NCBI RefSeq assembly: GCF_018446385.1
Contig: NC_056000.1
Coordinates: forward strand, 55,336,722-55,400,721
Direction of reading: 5' to 3'
Origin: Zingiber officinale
Lineage: Eukaryota; Streptophyta; Magnoliopsida; Zingiberales; Zingiberaceae
DNA length: 64,000 nucleotides
In this document: positions 23,219-33,425 of the stretch, one piece after another
Layout: every line of letters begins with the position of its first letter
Position numbering within the stretch: the first letter of the stretch is position 1
Position numbers and translations under genes: made by a program
Notes under the pieces: model-generated
What the model was told of the DNA's origin: nothing
The model's input: the letters and a program-made list of their open reading frames with translations, nothing else
Database searches by the model: none

Positions 23219-23762
23219 GTGAGAAGAGGAAGCCTTCTTTGCATTTTAGTATGTTTTTTTTCCACTACACTTGTTTTTATATTCCGCAGTCAAAGACTTA
23301 GCTCTCCTTCTTGCCTTCCCAAATCCGTCGGGTTTCTCCTTCTCGATCGCCATGTCCTCCTCCCTCCTCCTCCTCCTTTCTCTCTTCTTCCCTTCCTCCC
23401 TCCCGGCATCCTCCCCGACACCGTCAAGTCTTTCTCTGTCGCTTCCAACGGCTACTTCGTCATCGATCTCTACGGAGAGTGCTACGTCGACTTCGAGTAC
23501 GTCGTCTACTACGCCCCGCGCGTGTCTGGCTTCCTCGGCTACGACTCCGTCTCCAACCTCGAGGGTGTCCAGATCCGAAGCTATCTCATCTGGTACGGCG
23601 TCAGCTACATCAAGGTCGACCTCCCCTACTCCGATTTCGTCTACATCCAGTTCGGCTAGGTCACTCGTAAGCTCGGCATTGACCAGTTCCAGCACATACA
23701 CTCTTGCAGAGGGAATCTCTCTCTGTTTCAGCGCGCCAAGAAGGTTGTCCGTTTAGTGTTCG
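23219..23762 (+). pseudogene. Captured DUF538-family gene fragment
   Basis: The frame to 23659 contains LPPGILPDTVKSFSVASNGY, CYVDFEYVVYYAPRVSG, SNLEGVQIRSYLIW and VDLPYSDFVYIQFG, matching the plant DUF538 domain in order. The next codon, normally tryptophan, is TAG (23657-23659), and the same frame goes on VTRKLGIDQFQ, the usual end of the domain. In another frame just upstream (from 23353) MSSSLLLLLSLFF looks like the gene's signal peptide, so the N-terminal part of the mature protein has been lost by a small deletion. DUF538 proteins are small secreted or cytosolic plant proteins of poorly known function. Confidence 0.8.
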
Positions 23763-24140
23763 AGGTAATGCCATTGTGTAGTTTCTGCGTTTACAATCGA
23801 TTTACTTTAGTCCATGAGTCAGAGAGACTTTCCAAGTAGCAAATTCTGGAGTCGAACTATAATAACATTGTTCTGTGAATCTCCATACGGTTACTTCATG
23901 GAAACATGATTTTATTGCTCAGCAGACCTTTAACGCCGCTTGGTGGAACTAAGCAACATCGCCTGCATGCTTTGATAATATTGTCCGGCCATATTTATTC
24001 AGCCTTCGAGGAACTCAACTATATCGTTCGGAAGAATCTACTGCATCTTGAGATAAATCCGATCACCATAAATATGAAGATTTATGATTTGCATATTCCC
24101 ACATGGCCTTAAGATATAACTTGTCTTGCTCTTTTACAGT

Positions 24141-25330
24141 CGGAAATAAGTGTCCCTGCTAGTAGTGTTTCATTTACGGATTCTCATCCAGAAAGACATG
24201 ACAAGATATGTCATCATTGGAAAAGTGCAATAGAATGCCAGATCAAGCTATCCTATGTGACCCTAGGCCAAGGTATCTGGAATACATGCTGCATTATCCT
24301 TTGATCATTCTCAACTATCACATAAGTTGATGATGAATGATGTTATCATGGACAATGAACAGCTAAAGGTACTTAGTTGACATGTGTTTCTTCATTCCTT
24401 GTGTAGGTAACCTAATCTCTAATCTGGATGTTTCATGGATTCCAGGACATTCAGTAAAGGGATTCAGAACTAACGGTTCAATCTCAGAAGCTCAATTCTT
24501 TGTCAGGTAATGAACAAATAGTTTTGGAATCCACCGCTAGTGATCACAAAGAAGATACTAACACTAGAAAGTGTGAAAAGGCTTCCTTTGAGATTTTGAT
24601 TTCAGCAAAATTTGCTCTGTTGTGTGATTTTCTTTTGGGAATCTTTGATGAGAACATGACCAAATCTTTTTTAGACTTTAGCCTGATTGATTCAAAATTG
24701 AAAAGTGGTGATTATGAGCAGTCAGCAGAGTTGTTTAACCAGGATGTTGGTCCCAACATCTTGCAGACGACTATCAAGACTACTATCAAGCAACTCGAAC
24801 CCTTTTTTTGTGGATCTGCTGATATACTAACCAAACATTCCTCATTCTTCATATATGGAATAAAGTACAAAAAAATTGGTGAAAAAGATGACTACTTTAG
24901 CTTCAAACTTGTCCTCTTGTCATAATCAGGTCAACAACCTATCTTGTTTGGAATGTTAGATGAATATTGTTATTACTTTCTTGCATCCAATTATGCTCCT
25001 AGATTCATAATTTAGAAATGTAATTTTAGTTTGTGATGCAATTCACCATTTTTCCTGTACTGACTACTCTATCAGAGAGATCCCTAATGGAAGCTGACAC
25101 TGTGCTGCCTGTTCATCAACTGATAAAGATTCTGCTCTAGTCTGCACCGATAATAAGAAAAAAGTTCATGAAGTTTCTGTGACCGAAGAAGATCTCGATA
25201 AGAATGGAAACGGGATCAAGACAGCTATCGATTCTGGAGAGATTTCAGTCCCTAGTATGGAGTCTGCAGATCCGGTTGAACCATTCAAAACTCTTAATTC
25301 ACGCTTGTGCAAGATATGCCTATAATCATA
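24141..25330 (+). pseudogene. Captured fragment of a PHD-finger gene
   Basis: The frame 24500-24925 contains ASFEILISAKFALLCDFLLG and FLDFSLIDSKLKSGDYEQSA, a helical domain I associate with plant PHD-finger proteins (EHD3-like). A second piece near 25077-25200 reads EIPNGS, stop, HCAACSS, the last part of a PHD finger in which the usual tryptophan codon has become TGA. It continues SALVCTDNKKKVHEVSVTEED. An earlier possible exon begins after TTTTACAG near 24141. Intervening sequence looks intronic, so genomic DNA was captured. The EHD3 assignment is tentative; the PHD half-finger is firmer. Confidence 0.5.
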
Positions 25331-25543
25331 GAGATTATAAGAGCTGAGAACAAAGAGGTGCTTGATAATACAAGTTTTTGTTAACGATTATGTAAAATCA
25401 AACAAAATTATAAATTATAATCATGTTTATATTTACTCTAGAATTATGGTTTAAATAAAATCATGTTTCCATGAAGTAACCGTATGAGTCGATCGATTTT
25501 AACTGAAGATATTGTACGATTGATTGAATGGTAGGGTGATACC

Positions 25544-25786
25544 TTGACTGGCGCTGCGGCTTCGGTGGATAATTCAACGAAGTGGAACTTAAGAAATTTA
25601 GTTCGGATTGGGGAGAATCTGCTGGAGAAGCCGGCGTCGCGGGTGAACTTGGAGACTGGGCAATCGGTGCCGGTGGTGGATGGGGAGGGAGGAACAATGT
25701 CGAACAAGGAACGACTTGTTAAATTTGCCAAGACATTGTTAGATGAAAGGAAGCTTAGGCAAGAAAACTTGGTTTCATCTGCATGA
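25544..25786 (+). pseudogene. Captured C-terminal exon of a patatin-like lipid hydrolase
   Basis: 80 residues: NLRNLVRIGENLLEKPASRV, NLETGQ and RLVKFAKTLLDERKLRQEN follow the C-terminal end of plant patatin-like phospholipases, which carry a 'GE.LL.KPVSRVNLETG' and 'FAK.LS.ERKLR' pattern. The catalytic Ser-Asp part is not present. The frame ends with its own stop at 25786, probably the gene's original end. Directly after it a 37 bp block is tandemly duplicated (25781-25850). Confidence 0.65.
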
Positions 25787-26489
25787 TAGTTGTGTGCTCA
25801 ATATTGATCACCAAGCATGATAGTTGTGTGCTCAATATTGATCACCAAGCATCATCAGTAATAAATTCTGTCCATGCAATAGCATTTATATTGTGAAAAA
25901 AATGTACTGTCAATTTCTTCATTATTTTCTCTCCTTAATTTTTTGCTCTTAATTCTCTTTGTCACCGCAGCATCGTCTCATTAGGACCATAAAAATCGCA
26001 CCTTCCGCTGGGAAATTGGTAAAGGTTGTGCCTTTTGTGTTCTCCATGGAAGTAAATTACGATGACTACTAATTATTAACTCTTTTTAATGTTTTCATAG
26101 ATATGGAATTCCATAGGTTGTAATAGATTTATTAATTAACCCTTTATTTTATGCAAGTATGTCTATGATGGGGAATTTTGTTATTCGTTATATATTGAAC
26201 CATTTTTTTTCATTTCAGAATATTTTTGTTCCCCAACTTTGAGCAAGTCATGTGAAAGAAAGAATCATACTGCCCTTTTTTACAAGAATTTTTGTAAGAA
26301 AGCAGTTGCAATCAACATGAGTTGTAAATTTTATATATACTGCTTTATGCATTTCATTATACACTCTAGTCGGTGAACTTCAATTTGTCCATGGAGTATG
26401 TAAGTTTGTCATGCACTATTCATTCCCTTGGAAAAATGCTTGAAATTAACAGAATTTAATCTCTATTGTACATAATTTCCATTCAGGAT

Positions 26490-26580
26490 GATAACAGATA
26501 TAACTCAAGTAGAGGTGCACATTTAAATCTCAAACGTGCAGAAAAAGCTCGCATATTGGTTAACAAGATTCCAAGTATGA
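26490..26580 (+). pseudogene. Possible captured exon, unidentified
   Basis: After TTCAG a short frame reads [20 protein letters not shown] and ARILVNKIP, then a potential GT donor. The basic, helical composition is exon-like and bordered by splice-like bases, but I do not recognise the family. Confidence 0.3.
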
Positions 26581-26948
26581 TTTGCACAACCTTGATAAAT
26601 TTAATTTTAGGTAAAATAATGGCATGTAGCCATGAGGTAAGGAATGAATCCGATCCACCTGGTGAAATAGGTTTGCTTTTTGAGTAATTATGATGATTTT
26701 CTTTTTTGTCTCCCTTTTACATATTTAACATACACATGGTACTTGGACACTTTACAGTGGCTGCTTGTGACTTGTTGATTATTTTTTATGTTTATGTGCC
26801 TTATCTGACGATTCTCATGACTTGCCTTGAAACAAGGTAGTAGTAAATTCTATAATTGTGTGAGTGTAGCTGATGGGTAACTTTTGATTACAAAATGTGT
26901 ATTATAACCAAGTTAATTGCTGATCTTTGTTGGTGTTCGTTTGAACAG

Positions 26949-27148
26949 ATTATTTATGTGGAAGCATGTGAGAGTGGCAGTATCTTTGAAGGTTTAATGC
27001 CAAAAGACCTTAATGTATATGTGACAATAGCATCCAATGCTGTTGAAAGCAGCTGGGGAACCTACTGTCCTGGGATGGATCCTCCACCACCACCGGAATA
27101 TATGACTTGCCTTGGTGACTTGTACAGCGTTGCATGGATGGAAGACAG
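26949..27148 (+). pseudogene. Captured legumain / vacuolar processing enzyme exon
   Basis: A 200 bp open exon flanked by AG (26947-26948) and GT (27149-27150). It encodes the peptidase C13 segment with catalytic cysteine, [16 protein letters not shown] (Cys codon 26967-26969), then SSWGTYCPG and [13 protein letters not shown], all strongly conserved in plant vacuolar processing enzymes (asparaginyl endopeptidases). The catalytic histidine exon (HGGPG region) was not found upstream. Sequence is uninterrupted, suggesting recent capture or constraint, but as part of a transposon it cannot make an enzyme. Confidence 0.88.
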
Positions 27149-27815
27149 GTTTGAGTTTTATACCTAAACAAGTCATATCTGTTGTCAAGTTCAAAAGGTT
27201 TAAATATTTTATTGCATTTGATTTATTTTTTTTCATGTTAATGGGCTGACATTAGATTGTTTGGTTCTACTAAGGAATTTTTTTTTAAATGTATTTCCTT
27301 CTTCAGTGATTTTGTTTCTTTTGAGATGAAACAACAAAGAGGCACTGAAGTACAACAAATTGGATTAGAGCATCGAATCCAAGTTCAATTGTTGAATTTT
27401 CTGATTAGTAACTTAGTTTTAATTACAAGATGTTAGTGCATTAAAGAATAGCTACACTTTTAAGTCTTGCTAATGACATAGCTTTATTTGTTTAAAATTT
27501 CCCCAAGAAAATTTTGCTTCGGACATTAAATGCTTTTTACCTTTTACTCTTCTCAAATCCATAACTTGGTCTTTCTTGAAAAACTTTGTCATGGTTACTG
27601 TTGTCACAATAACAGAATGTAAATTTTACTGCTGCAAAAGTCATATCTTGGTTCTTAATTTTGACACAGCCTGGTGTGCTAACTCATTTAAAAGATAAAA
27701 AGGAGCCAGAACTTCCATTTCAAAATTGCATTTCCAAAATTCTACCACTCGTCTACAATTGTGGTGCATCATTTATCATTTTAGAGCAAGCATGTAATCC
27801 ATGAGATGAAAACAT

Positions 27816-28856
27816 TCACTGCTGGTGATGAACATGTTTCCTTATTGTTCGTTTTCTTGTTTTCATTCTCACACGAGTATCTGTGAACAAGGCTTTGATG
27901 CATGCCTGGTGTCTGCTTTTAAGGTTTTGCAAAAGATCTTTGTAGCCTGCAACTATCTCAGTGAGAACCGGCTTAGGGACTTGAATAGGCACCTTTGATC
28001 TCTTCTTTGTCACCCATTTGATGGGACCAAAGGTCAACATGAAATCTGAGGTTTGTAAATCACCCAACGGTACCAGATTTTGTTCATCTACAAAGCTACA
28101 TGATTTGGAGACTCGTGTCATTTGACCAAATTCCACATTGTGCATTAGCATGGTTCTCCTCCTTTTACATTCCGGTGGAAATTGTGGAATATTGTCGGCG
28201 TGTGTCTGCGTAGAGCCTTTATCACCTGAAATTGGATATATGGAACCTCTTCGGGCATTGTCAACATGATTATAACAACTTTTAACTTGTTCATTCTCCA
28301 TTTCCCCTCGCACTAAAGTTGTATCACCATCTAACTTTACATGACTCTGAATGCTATTCTGTTTTGATATCTTAATAATGTGGGTTTTATCTGTACTATT
28401 TGCCTTGCCAACCATTCTAGCCAGATGCTTCCAATTTTTCTTCAATAATTCTCTTCTAGAATGATGAATAGGAGTTGGATATTCTGGCAGCCTTATGTGC
28501 ATATCTGGTACTTGGTTGTTGGAACGATTCAGATCAAAAGCAATATCTGCTTCTGATTCTTCACCTTCAACCTCCAATCCTTCACCATGTTAAACTATTA
28601 TCTTAGCTCTGGAGTTGGTAGCTGTGTTATATTTCTCCTTTATGACAGATTTTGATTCCATGAATGCCTCCTTTGGATGTTCATCTGCAGATTGGTTTTC
28701 AGAAGCAAAATCAAGTCTTTGTCTAACAACATTGTGGCAGTGAGCCCCCTTTGGCCCAGGGGAGGTTGAAATATTCCAGCTCCGCAGTCCACACAGATGA
28801 TCACTAAAACCCTTGGGGTTTCTTCTGAGGAATGATGGGAAGCACCACAGAGGCAA
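27816..28856 (-). pseudogene. Long unidentified frame in the CACTA element
   Basis: Two frames, 28856-28590 and 28577-27816, are in the same phase with only a TAA (28590-28592) between them, together about 345 codons. Visible are an acidic stretch with EEESEADIAFDLN-like wording (an LxLxL/DLN-type repressor motif is possible), a basic C-terminus (KTRKRTIRKHVHHQQ) and a polar low-complexity middle. It has no transposase signature. It may be another captured gene, in opposite orientation to the others, or a CACTA accessory protein. Family not recognised. Confidence 0.5.
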
Positions 28857-28933
28857 GTTGAACTATTTGGTTCTTTTTTTTTTTTTTGACAGATTAGAAC
28901 AGTGGATGTTTTAACTCAGAAAACTGCATTTCC

Positions 28934-28988
28934 AGCTTTCAAAATTGCATCTTTACCATTTCCAGCTTTCAAAATTGCATCTTTACTA
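28934..28988. repeat. Short tandem duplication in the CACTA interior
   Basis: TTTCCAGCTTTCAAAATTGC followed by ATCTTTAC occurs twice in direct succession. Confidence 0.8.
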
Positions 28989-29349
28989 ATATATTATTTA
29001 TGTGTTTTTACAGTTTACAAATCTCAACTACTCTAGAGTTGAAATTGATGAAGTGCGGTTCGATTGGGCGGAATGCATGCTAGATTACATTTGAAGTGCG
29101 GTTCTACCTTGATGTGTTGTTAAAAGAATGTTCTATCTTGATTTTGATATCTATTAGCTAGCTTTTGATGTAAAAAGAATGTTTGGGTATTTTATGGATA
29201 CTGTTGTAAGAAGATTATTTATATAATTTGTGAATATTTGTGTATTTTATTGATATTGTTAAATGAAGAATATTTGTGTAATTTGTGAATATTTGTGTTT
29301 TTTTTATTACTATCGATTTTTCATTGTTTCGGAAATCAAATTTGTGCTG

Positions 29350-29630
29350 TTAAAAAATATCCATATTACATCGGTTTTCCACCGCTGTAAAACCGGTGTT
29401 ATTAACTAATATTACATCGGTCATTTACCGCTGCCAAAACTGGTGTTATTAACATACAATATTACATCGATTTTACACCGTTTATGAAACGGTGTCGTTA
29501 AGTGATACTACACCGGTTTTAACCCGATGTCTAAAATGGCAGACCTTTTACATCGGCCTCATAGACATCGGTCGAAAATGAAATAGACACCGGTGGAAAA
29601 CCGATGTCTATGAGGATTTTTGTTGTAGTG
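29350..29630. repeat. Right subterminal repeats of the CACTA element
   Basis: Repeated TTACATCGGTTTTCCACCG-like and AAACCGGTGTTATTAAC units, then ACCGATGTCTATGAGG before the terminus. Related in sequence but not identical in order to the left end. Confidence 0.85.
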
Positions 29631-29633
29631 ACA

Positions 29634-30057
29634 TGAGAAAGTATATGACACTCATATAACGATCCATGATACTTTCTCATGGCGGGTCATTCAGTATACA
29701 TTCTCCAATGCATGCCCATGTGTCAACTTGATATCTCCATATCCATGAGTTGTGAGATCAAGTCATCGAGTTGACCTACATGCTAGTCTCATCGCATTAA
29801 CATTGTCCCTGAATGTTAATACTTGACTAGGAATAATTAAGAGTAGTGGCCCCTATATCATCTCACTATCGATTCAACCAATCGATTGATATAGGTAAGA
29901 ACCTTCTACTCAAGGACGCTATTATACTTAGTTATTTGGCACCAATACAAGTAAGTATAATAACCAAAAATAAATGCCTTTATTTATATACAAGAATATG
30001 ATACAACGAGTCCATACAATAATCATCAAATGGTTGACTCTAGAGCTCTAACTAACA
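29634..30057 (-). repeat. 5' LTR of the copia element, second segment
   Basis: Resumes TGAGAAAGTATATGACACTC exactly where the first segment stopped and runs to CTAACTAACA, followed by the duplication TGACG. Confidence 0.95.
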
Positions 30058-30062
30058 TGACG

Positions 30063-30238
30063 GACTCAGTAAGAAAATCGCTCAACGCATTTCGAGAACT
30101 CTCTTCCATACAGCCGAAAGGGTCGCCCAACAACTATAGGAGAGCGGATATCTTTCAACTGATCCACCTTGGCAAGCCATAGATCATCTCCGACTCCTCA
30201 GAGAACTCCCAAAGAATCTCTTCAGTAGATTTGAGTAA
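30063..30238 (+). pseudogene. Additional ORF of the Tat-like element, fragment 4 of 4
   Basis: Continues in frame from 14094 once the copia element and one copy of TGACG are removed: GLSKKIAQRISRTLFHTAER, then one TAG, then LPKNLFSRFE and a TAA at 30236-30238. This is the C-terminus of the coiled-coil protein. Confidence 0.55.
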
Positions 30239-30309
30239 TTGTATTTTTTTCATATTGTATAATCACTTAAGGGAGTAAACTTTAAATGTCAAAGCATGTT
30301 TAAATATTA

Positions 30310-30788
30310 TTAAATTGCGCATATTTCCTTGTGTATCTTCAAAACCACTAGTGTTTCTTGTAAAATTGGCTCCATATGCATTCCTCTAAAAATATTTATT
30401 AATTTGCCTGATAAACTGGGTGAGATGATAACACTGGGTAGAATAATTAGGTCGAGCAAATGAAGTATCTTGTAAGGGATCTTCGGATTGCGTAATATGT
30501 TGGACGGGATGATAACACCGAGCAGAATGAATAGGCCAGACAATTATAATCCCTTAGTATATATATGATATGACATCCCATTAATTAATTAATGAACTGA
30601 ATAATAAATTGGACAAGCTAATGAGGTCGAGCAGAATAACCAGGTTGGTAATTCTTCATCATCGATTGTCAGATAGAGTAATAAGCTAGATGAAATAATG
30701 ATGTCAAGTGGGATAACTAGGTCGACTAATTTAATGAAACTCTTGTAATTAGAACTGGTATTGAAGTTTAGAGTTCCGAAATTTAAAG
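30310..30788. repeat. Older diverged repeat array
   Basis: Degenerate copies of GATGATAACACCGAGCAGAAT and TAGGTCGAGCA words about every 80-100 bp. It sits between the additional ORF and the clearer 87 bp array and may be an older generation of the same expansion. Confidence 0.35.
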
Positions 30789-31470
30789 GCACGAGAGTAT
30801 GGTCGCTTATAATCCGGCCGATAGCTCGGGAGTCTGAGACGGACCCGATGGGAGACTCGAGGCTTATAATTGGTAGGCTCGAGAGCACGCTCGCTTATAA
30901 TCCGGCCTGCGGCTCGGGAGTCTGAACTGATCTGGTAGGAGACTCAGGGCTTATAATTTGTAAGTGTGAGAGCATGTTCGCTTATAATCCGACCAACGGC
31001 TTGGGAGTTTGGGACCGACACAATCGAAGACTCTGGGGCTTATAATATGTAGGCGCGAGAGCATGCTAGCGTATAATAGCATGCTCACTTATAATCTGGC
31101 TGGCCGCTCGGGAGTCTAGGACTAACCCGGTCAAAGACTCAGGGGCTTATAATTTACAGGTGTAAGAGCATGCTAGCTTATAATTCGGCCAATGGCTATG
31201 GAGTCTAGGACTAACCCAATCATAAACTCGGGCGCTTATAATTTATAGGCACGAGAGCATACTCACTTATAAATTGGCTAGTGGTTCGAGACTCTGGGAC
31301 TGACCTGATCGAAGACTCGAGGGCTTATAATTTGTAGATGCGAGAGCATACTCACTTATAACTCGGTCGGTGGCTCAGGAGTCTGGGGCAGACTCGATCG
31401 AAGACTGGGGGCTTATAATTTGTAGGCGCGAGAATATGCTTGCTTATAACCCGGCCGACGACTCAGGAGT
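30789..31470. repeat. Tandem array, ~8 copies of an 87-89 bp unit
   Basis: Unit starts at 30789, 30877, 30964, 31053, 31160, 31249, 31338 and 31426 (last partial). Each contains GAGAGCATGCTCGCTTATAA, CGGCTCGGGAGTCTGG and GGGCTTATAATTTGTAG. The fourth unit is 107 bp because of an internal duplication of about 18 bp. The array lies just 3' of the minus-strand pol remnant, the place where Tat-clade elements (for example Ogre) are known to harbour hypervariable tandem repeats. Confidence 0.9.
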
Positions 31471-31499
31471 CAAGAACTTGAGGGAATTCTCAAATAAAT

Positions 31500-33425
31500 T
31501 CGTCTGCATTTCTCATTAAGTGTAAAAAGTTTACATAGTATACAAGTAAATTACAAGCATACTTTTTAAGCTCTATAAGGCTATAGATGATTCGCGCTCT
31601 AAGGTCACTCCAACCTTTTCCCTTCTGCATCTTCAAGGTAGTAGGAGCCCTAGGTGAGCTTCTGTACCACTTTGTTTGATCCTCCCCACTGTGACTCTAG
31701 TTTGTTAACATCCACGACCAAATTAACCTACTTCCAAATCATATCGCCAACCTGAAAAAAAATCGGAGGATAATTCTTCTATTATAATTTTGCCTTATCC
31801 TCTGACGATAGGCCCTTAGCCGAGCTACCGCTTTGTCTTTGACGTCTTCTATCAGATCAAGTTCCATAAGGGGCTGACCATCATTATCTTCATCATACAA
31901 TCACCTTCGATAGGACTCCTTGCTGATTTCAACTGGGACCACTGCTTCACCACTATAAACCAAGTGAAAAGGGGGTATACCTGTCACCTCTTGAGGGGTT
32001 ATATGATATGCCCACAGTATGCTGGATAGCTCATTAACCCAGCTTCCTCCGACATGGTCCAATTTGATTTTGAGCCCTCTAATGATTTCTCTATTTGTTA
32101 CTTCTGCCTGGCTATTACTTTGAGGATAAGTCACATATGTGAAGGCCTGGATGATACTATAGGTTAAACACCACTCTTAGATTTTTCTGTCTTGAAATTG
32201 TCTTTCATTATCTGAAACTAATTTGTGTGGGATTCCAAACCTACAAATAATATACCGCCATAAGAATTTGATAATTATCTTCTCGGTTATCTTAACTTAT
32301 GGCTTGACCTCCACCCATTTAGGGAAATAGTTCACTGCTACTAGCAAGAATTTTTTCTAGATAGGTGCTAAAAGAAAAGACCCCACTATATTCATACTCC
32401 ACTGATCAAATGGACAAAAGATAATAGAAGTTGTCAATAACTTTATGGGGGTGATGTGGGATGTTCTGATGTTTTTAATAGGACAAGTAAGTTCTTACCA
32501 ATTGAGCTGCATTAATTTGCAAGGCAGGCTAAAAATATCTGGCCAGTATCACTTTTTAAGCGAGAGACAATCTGCCCACATGACTTCCACAAGAACTTTA
32601 ATGCATTTCCTATAGAATGTATTGCATATCGTCCAGTCTTATACACTTGAGCAGAGGATATGAGGAAACTTGTTTATAAAGATGATCTCTAATCAGAGTG
32701 AATTGACTGACCCTTTTCTTAATCATGCGTGCCTACTCTCCGTCGGCTAGTAATACGCCCTGCTGCAAAAATAAGATGATTGACGTTCTCCAGTCACTCT
32801 ACAATTCAAGGTCACCCTGTCATTCAATGCAAGCTACTAGTAGTATCTATTCTACAGGCTTATCTAGGGTCCATGAAACTATAAAGGAAGCCAATTTAGC
32901 CAAATCATCTGCTCACGAGGAACCTTTTGTATAATCACTTTTTGAAATTCAACATTAAGTTTCTCGAATGCCTCTGCATAGAGCTTGAGCCGCTCATTAT
33001 TGATCTCAAAATTTATTGACAATTGCTAAGCGGCTAACTGAGAATTAGAATAAATTAAAACCCGTGAAGCTCCCACATGTCTGGCGGCTTGTAGGCTGAC
33101 TATCAATGCTTCATATTATGCTTCATTATTGGTGGCTCGATAATTCAATCGAATAGATAACTGCATCCTATCTTCCCTGGGTGATATCATAAGAATTCTT
33201 ATGTCATTGCCTTGCCGAGTGGAGGACTCATCCATATATATTTTCCAAGTTCCCTCAGGCTCAGGGTTTTGCACTTCTGTTATGAAATCAATTAAGACTT
33301 GAGCCTTAATGGCCACTCGAGGTTTATATAAGTATGTCATATTCGCTAAGCTCCATGATTCACTTAATTAACCTCCTGGAGGATTCTGATTTGACAAGTG
33401 CTCGACCTAAAGTGCTATTAGAAAG
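31500..33425 (-). pseudogene. Ty3/gypsy pol remnant: RNase H, integrase, C-terminal domain (Tat-like)
   Basis: From right to left on the minus strand: LSEYDI-type and AIKAQVLIDFITE before RNase H, WKIYMDESSTRQG (RNase H with first catalytic Asp) and NYRATNNEA at 33340-33116; integrase core near 32385-31901 with WVNELSSILWAYHITPQEVT and PPFHLVYSGEAVVPVEI; then a GPY/F-like C-terminus near 31770-31620 (VNKLESQWGG, YYLEDAEG). Stops are frequent. RT, protease and gag are absent: the pol is truncated at 33425, where the SIRE-like LTR begins. No sequence after 41461 restores it, so the rest was lost. Confidence 0.85.

Larger units (their letters stand above)
22692..29630. mobile_element. CACTA transposon carrying several host gene fragments (Pack-CACTA type)
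   Basis: 6939 bp between perfect CACTACAACAAAA / TTTTTGTTGTAGTG termini, with a 3 bp target duplication ACA (22689-22691, 29631-29633). The intact target is visible in the other LTR near 15489. Both ends carry subterminal repeats built on GACATCGGTTTT and its complement. No TNP2/TNPA-like transposase is recognisable. The interior holds exons and introns of at least four unrelated plant genes, so the element captured genomic DNA and was moved by transposase from elsewhere. It lies inside an LTR of a fairly young copia element and so is younger still. Confidence 0.93.
14095..30057 (-). mobile_element. Ty1/copia retrotransposon, nearly complete, carrying a CACTA insertion
   Basis: Bounded by TGACG duplications (14090-14094 and 30058-30062). 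The 3' LTR is 14095-15924. The 5' LTR is 21283-22691 plus 29634-30057, split by a CACTA transposon. The interior 15925-21282 carries gag, protease, integrase, RT and RNase H in copia order on the minus strand, with tRNA-iMet primer site and polypurine tract in place. Without the CACTA the element is about 9.0 kb. Coding defects are few (one frameshift in gag, a handful of stops and small deletions in pol), and the LTRs are nearly identical over most of their length, so it is a fairly young insertion. Confidence 0.95.

Noticed and set aside
23246..23756. Long overlapping frames on both strands in the captured DUF538 region
   Set aside because: Ser/Pro/Thr-rich or Asp/Val/Glu-rich shadows of the DUF538 frame.
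30789..31470. CRISPR-like regular repeats
   Set aside because: Units are contiguous 87-89 bp tandem copies without unique spacers, in a plant retrotransposon.
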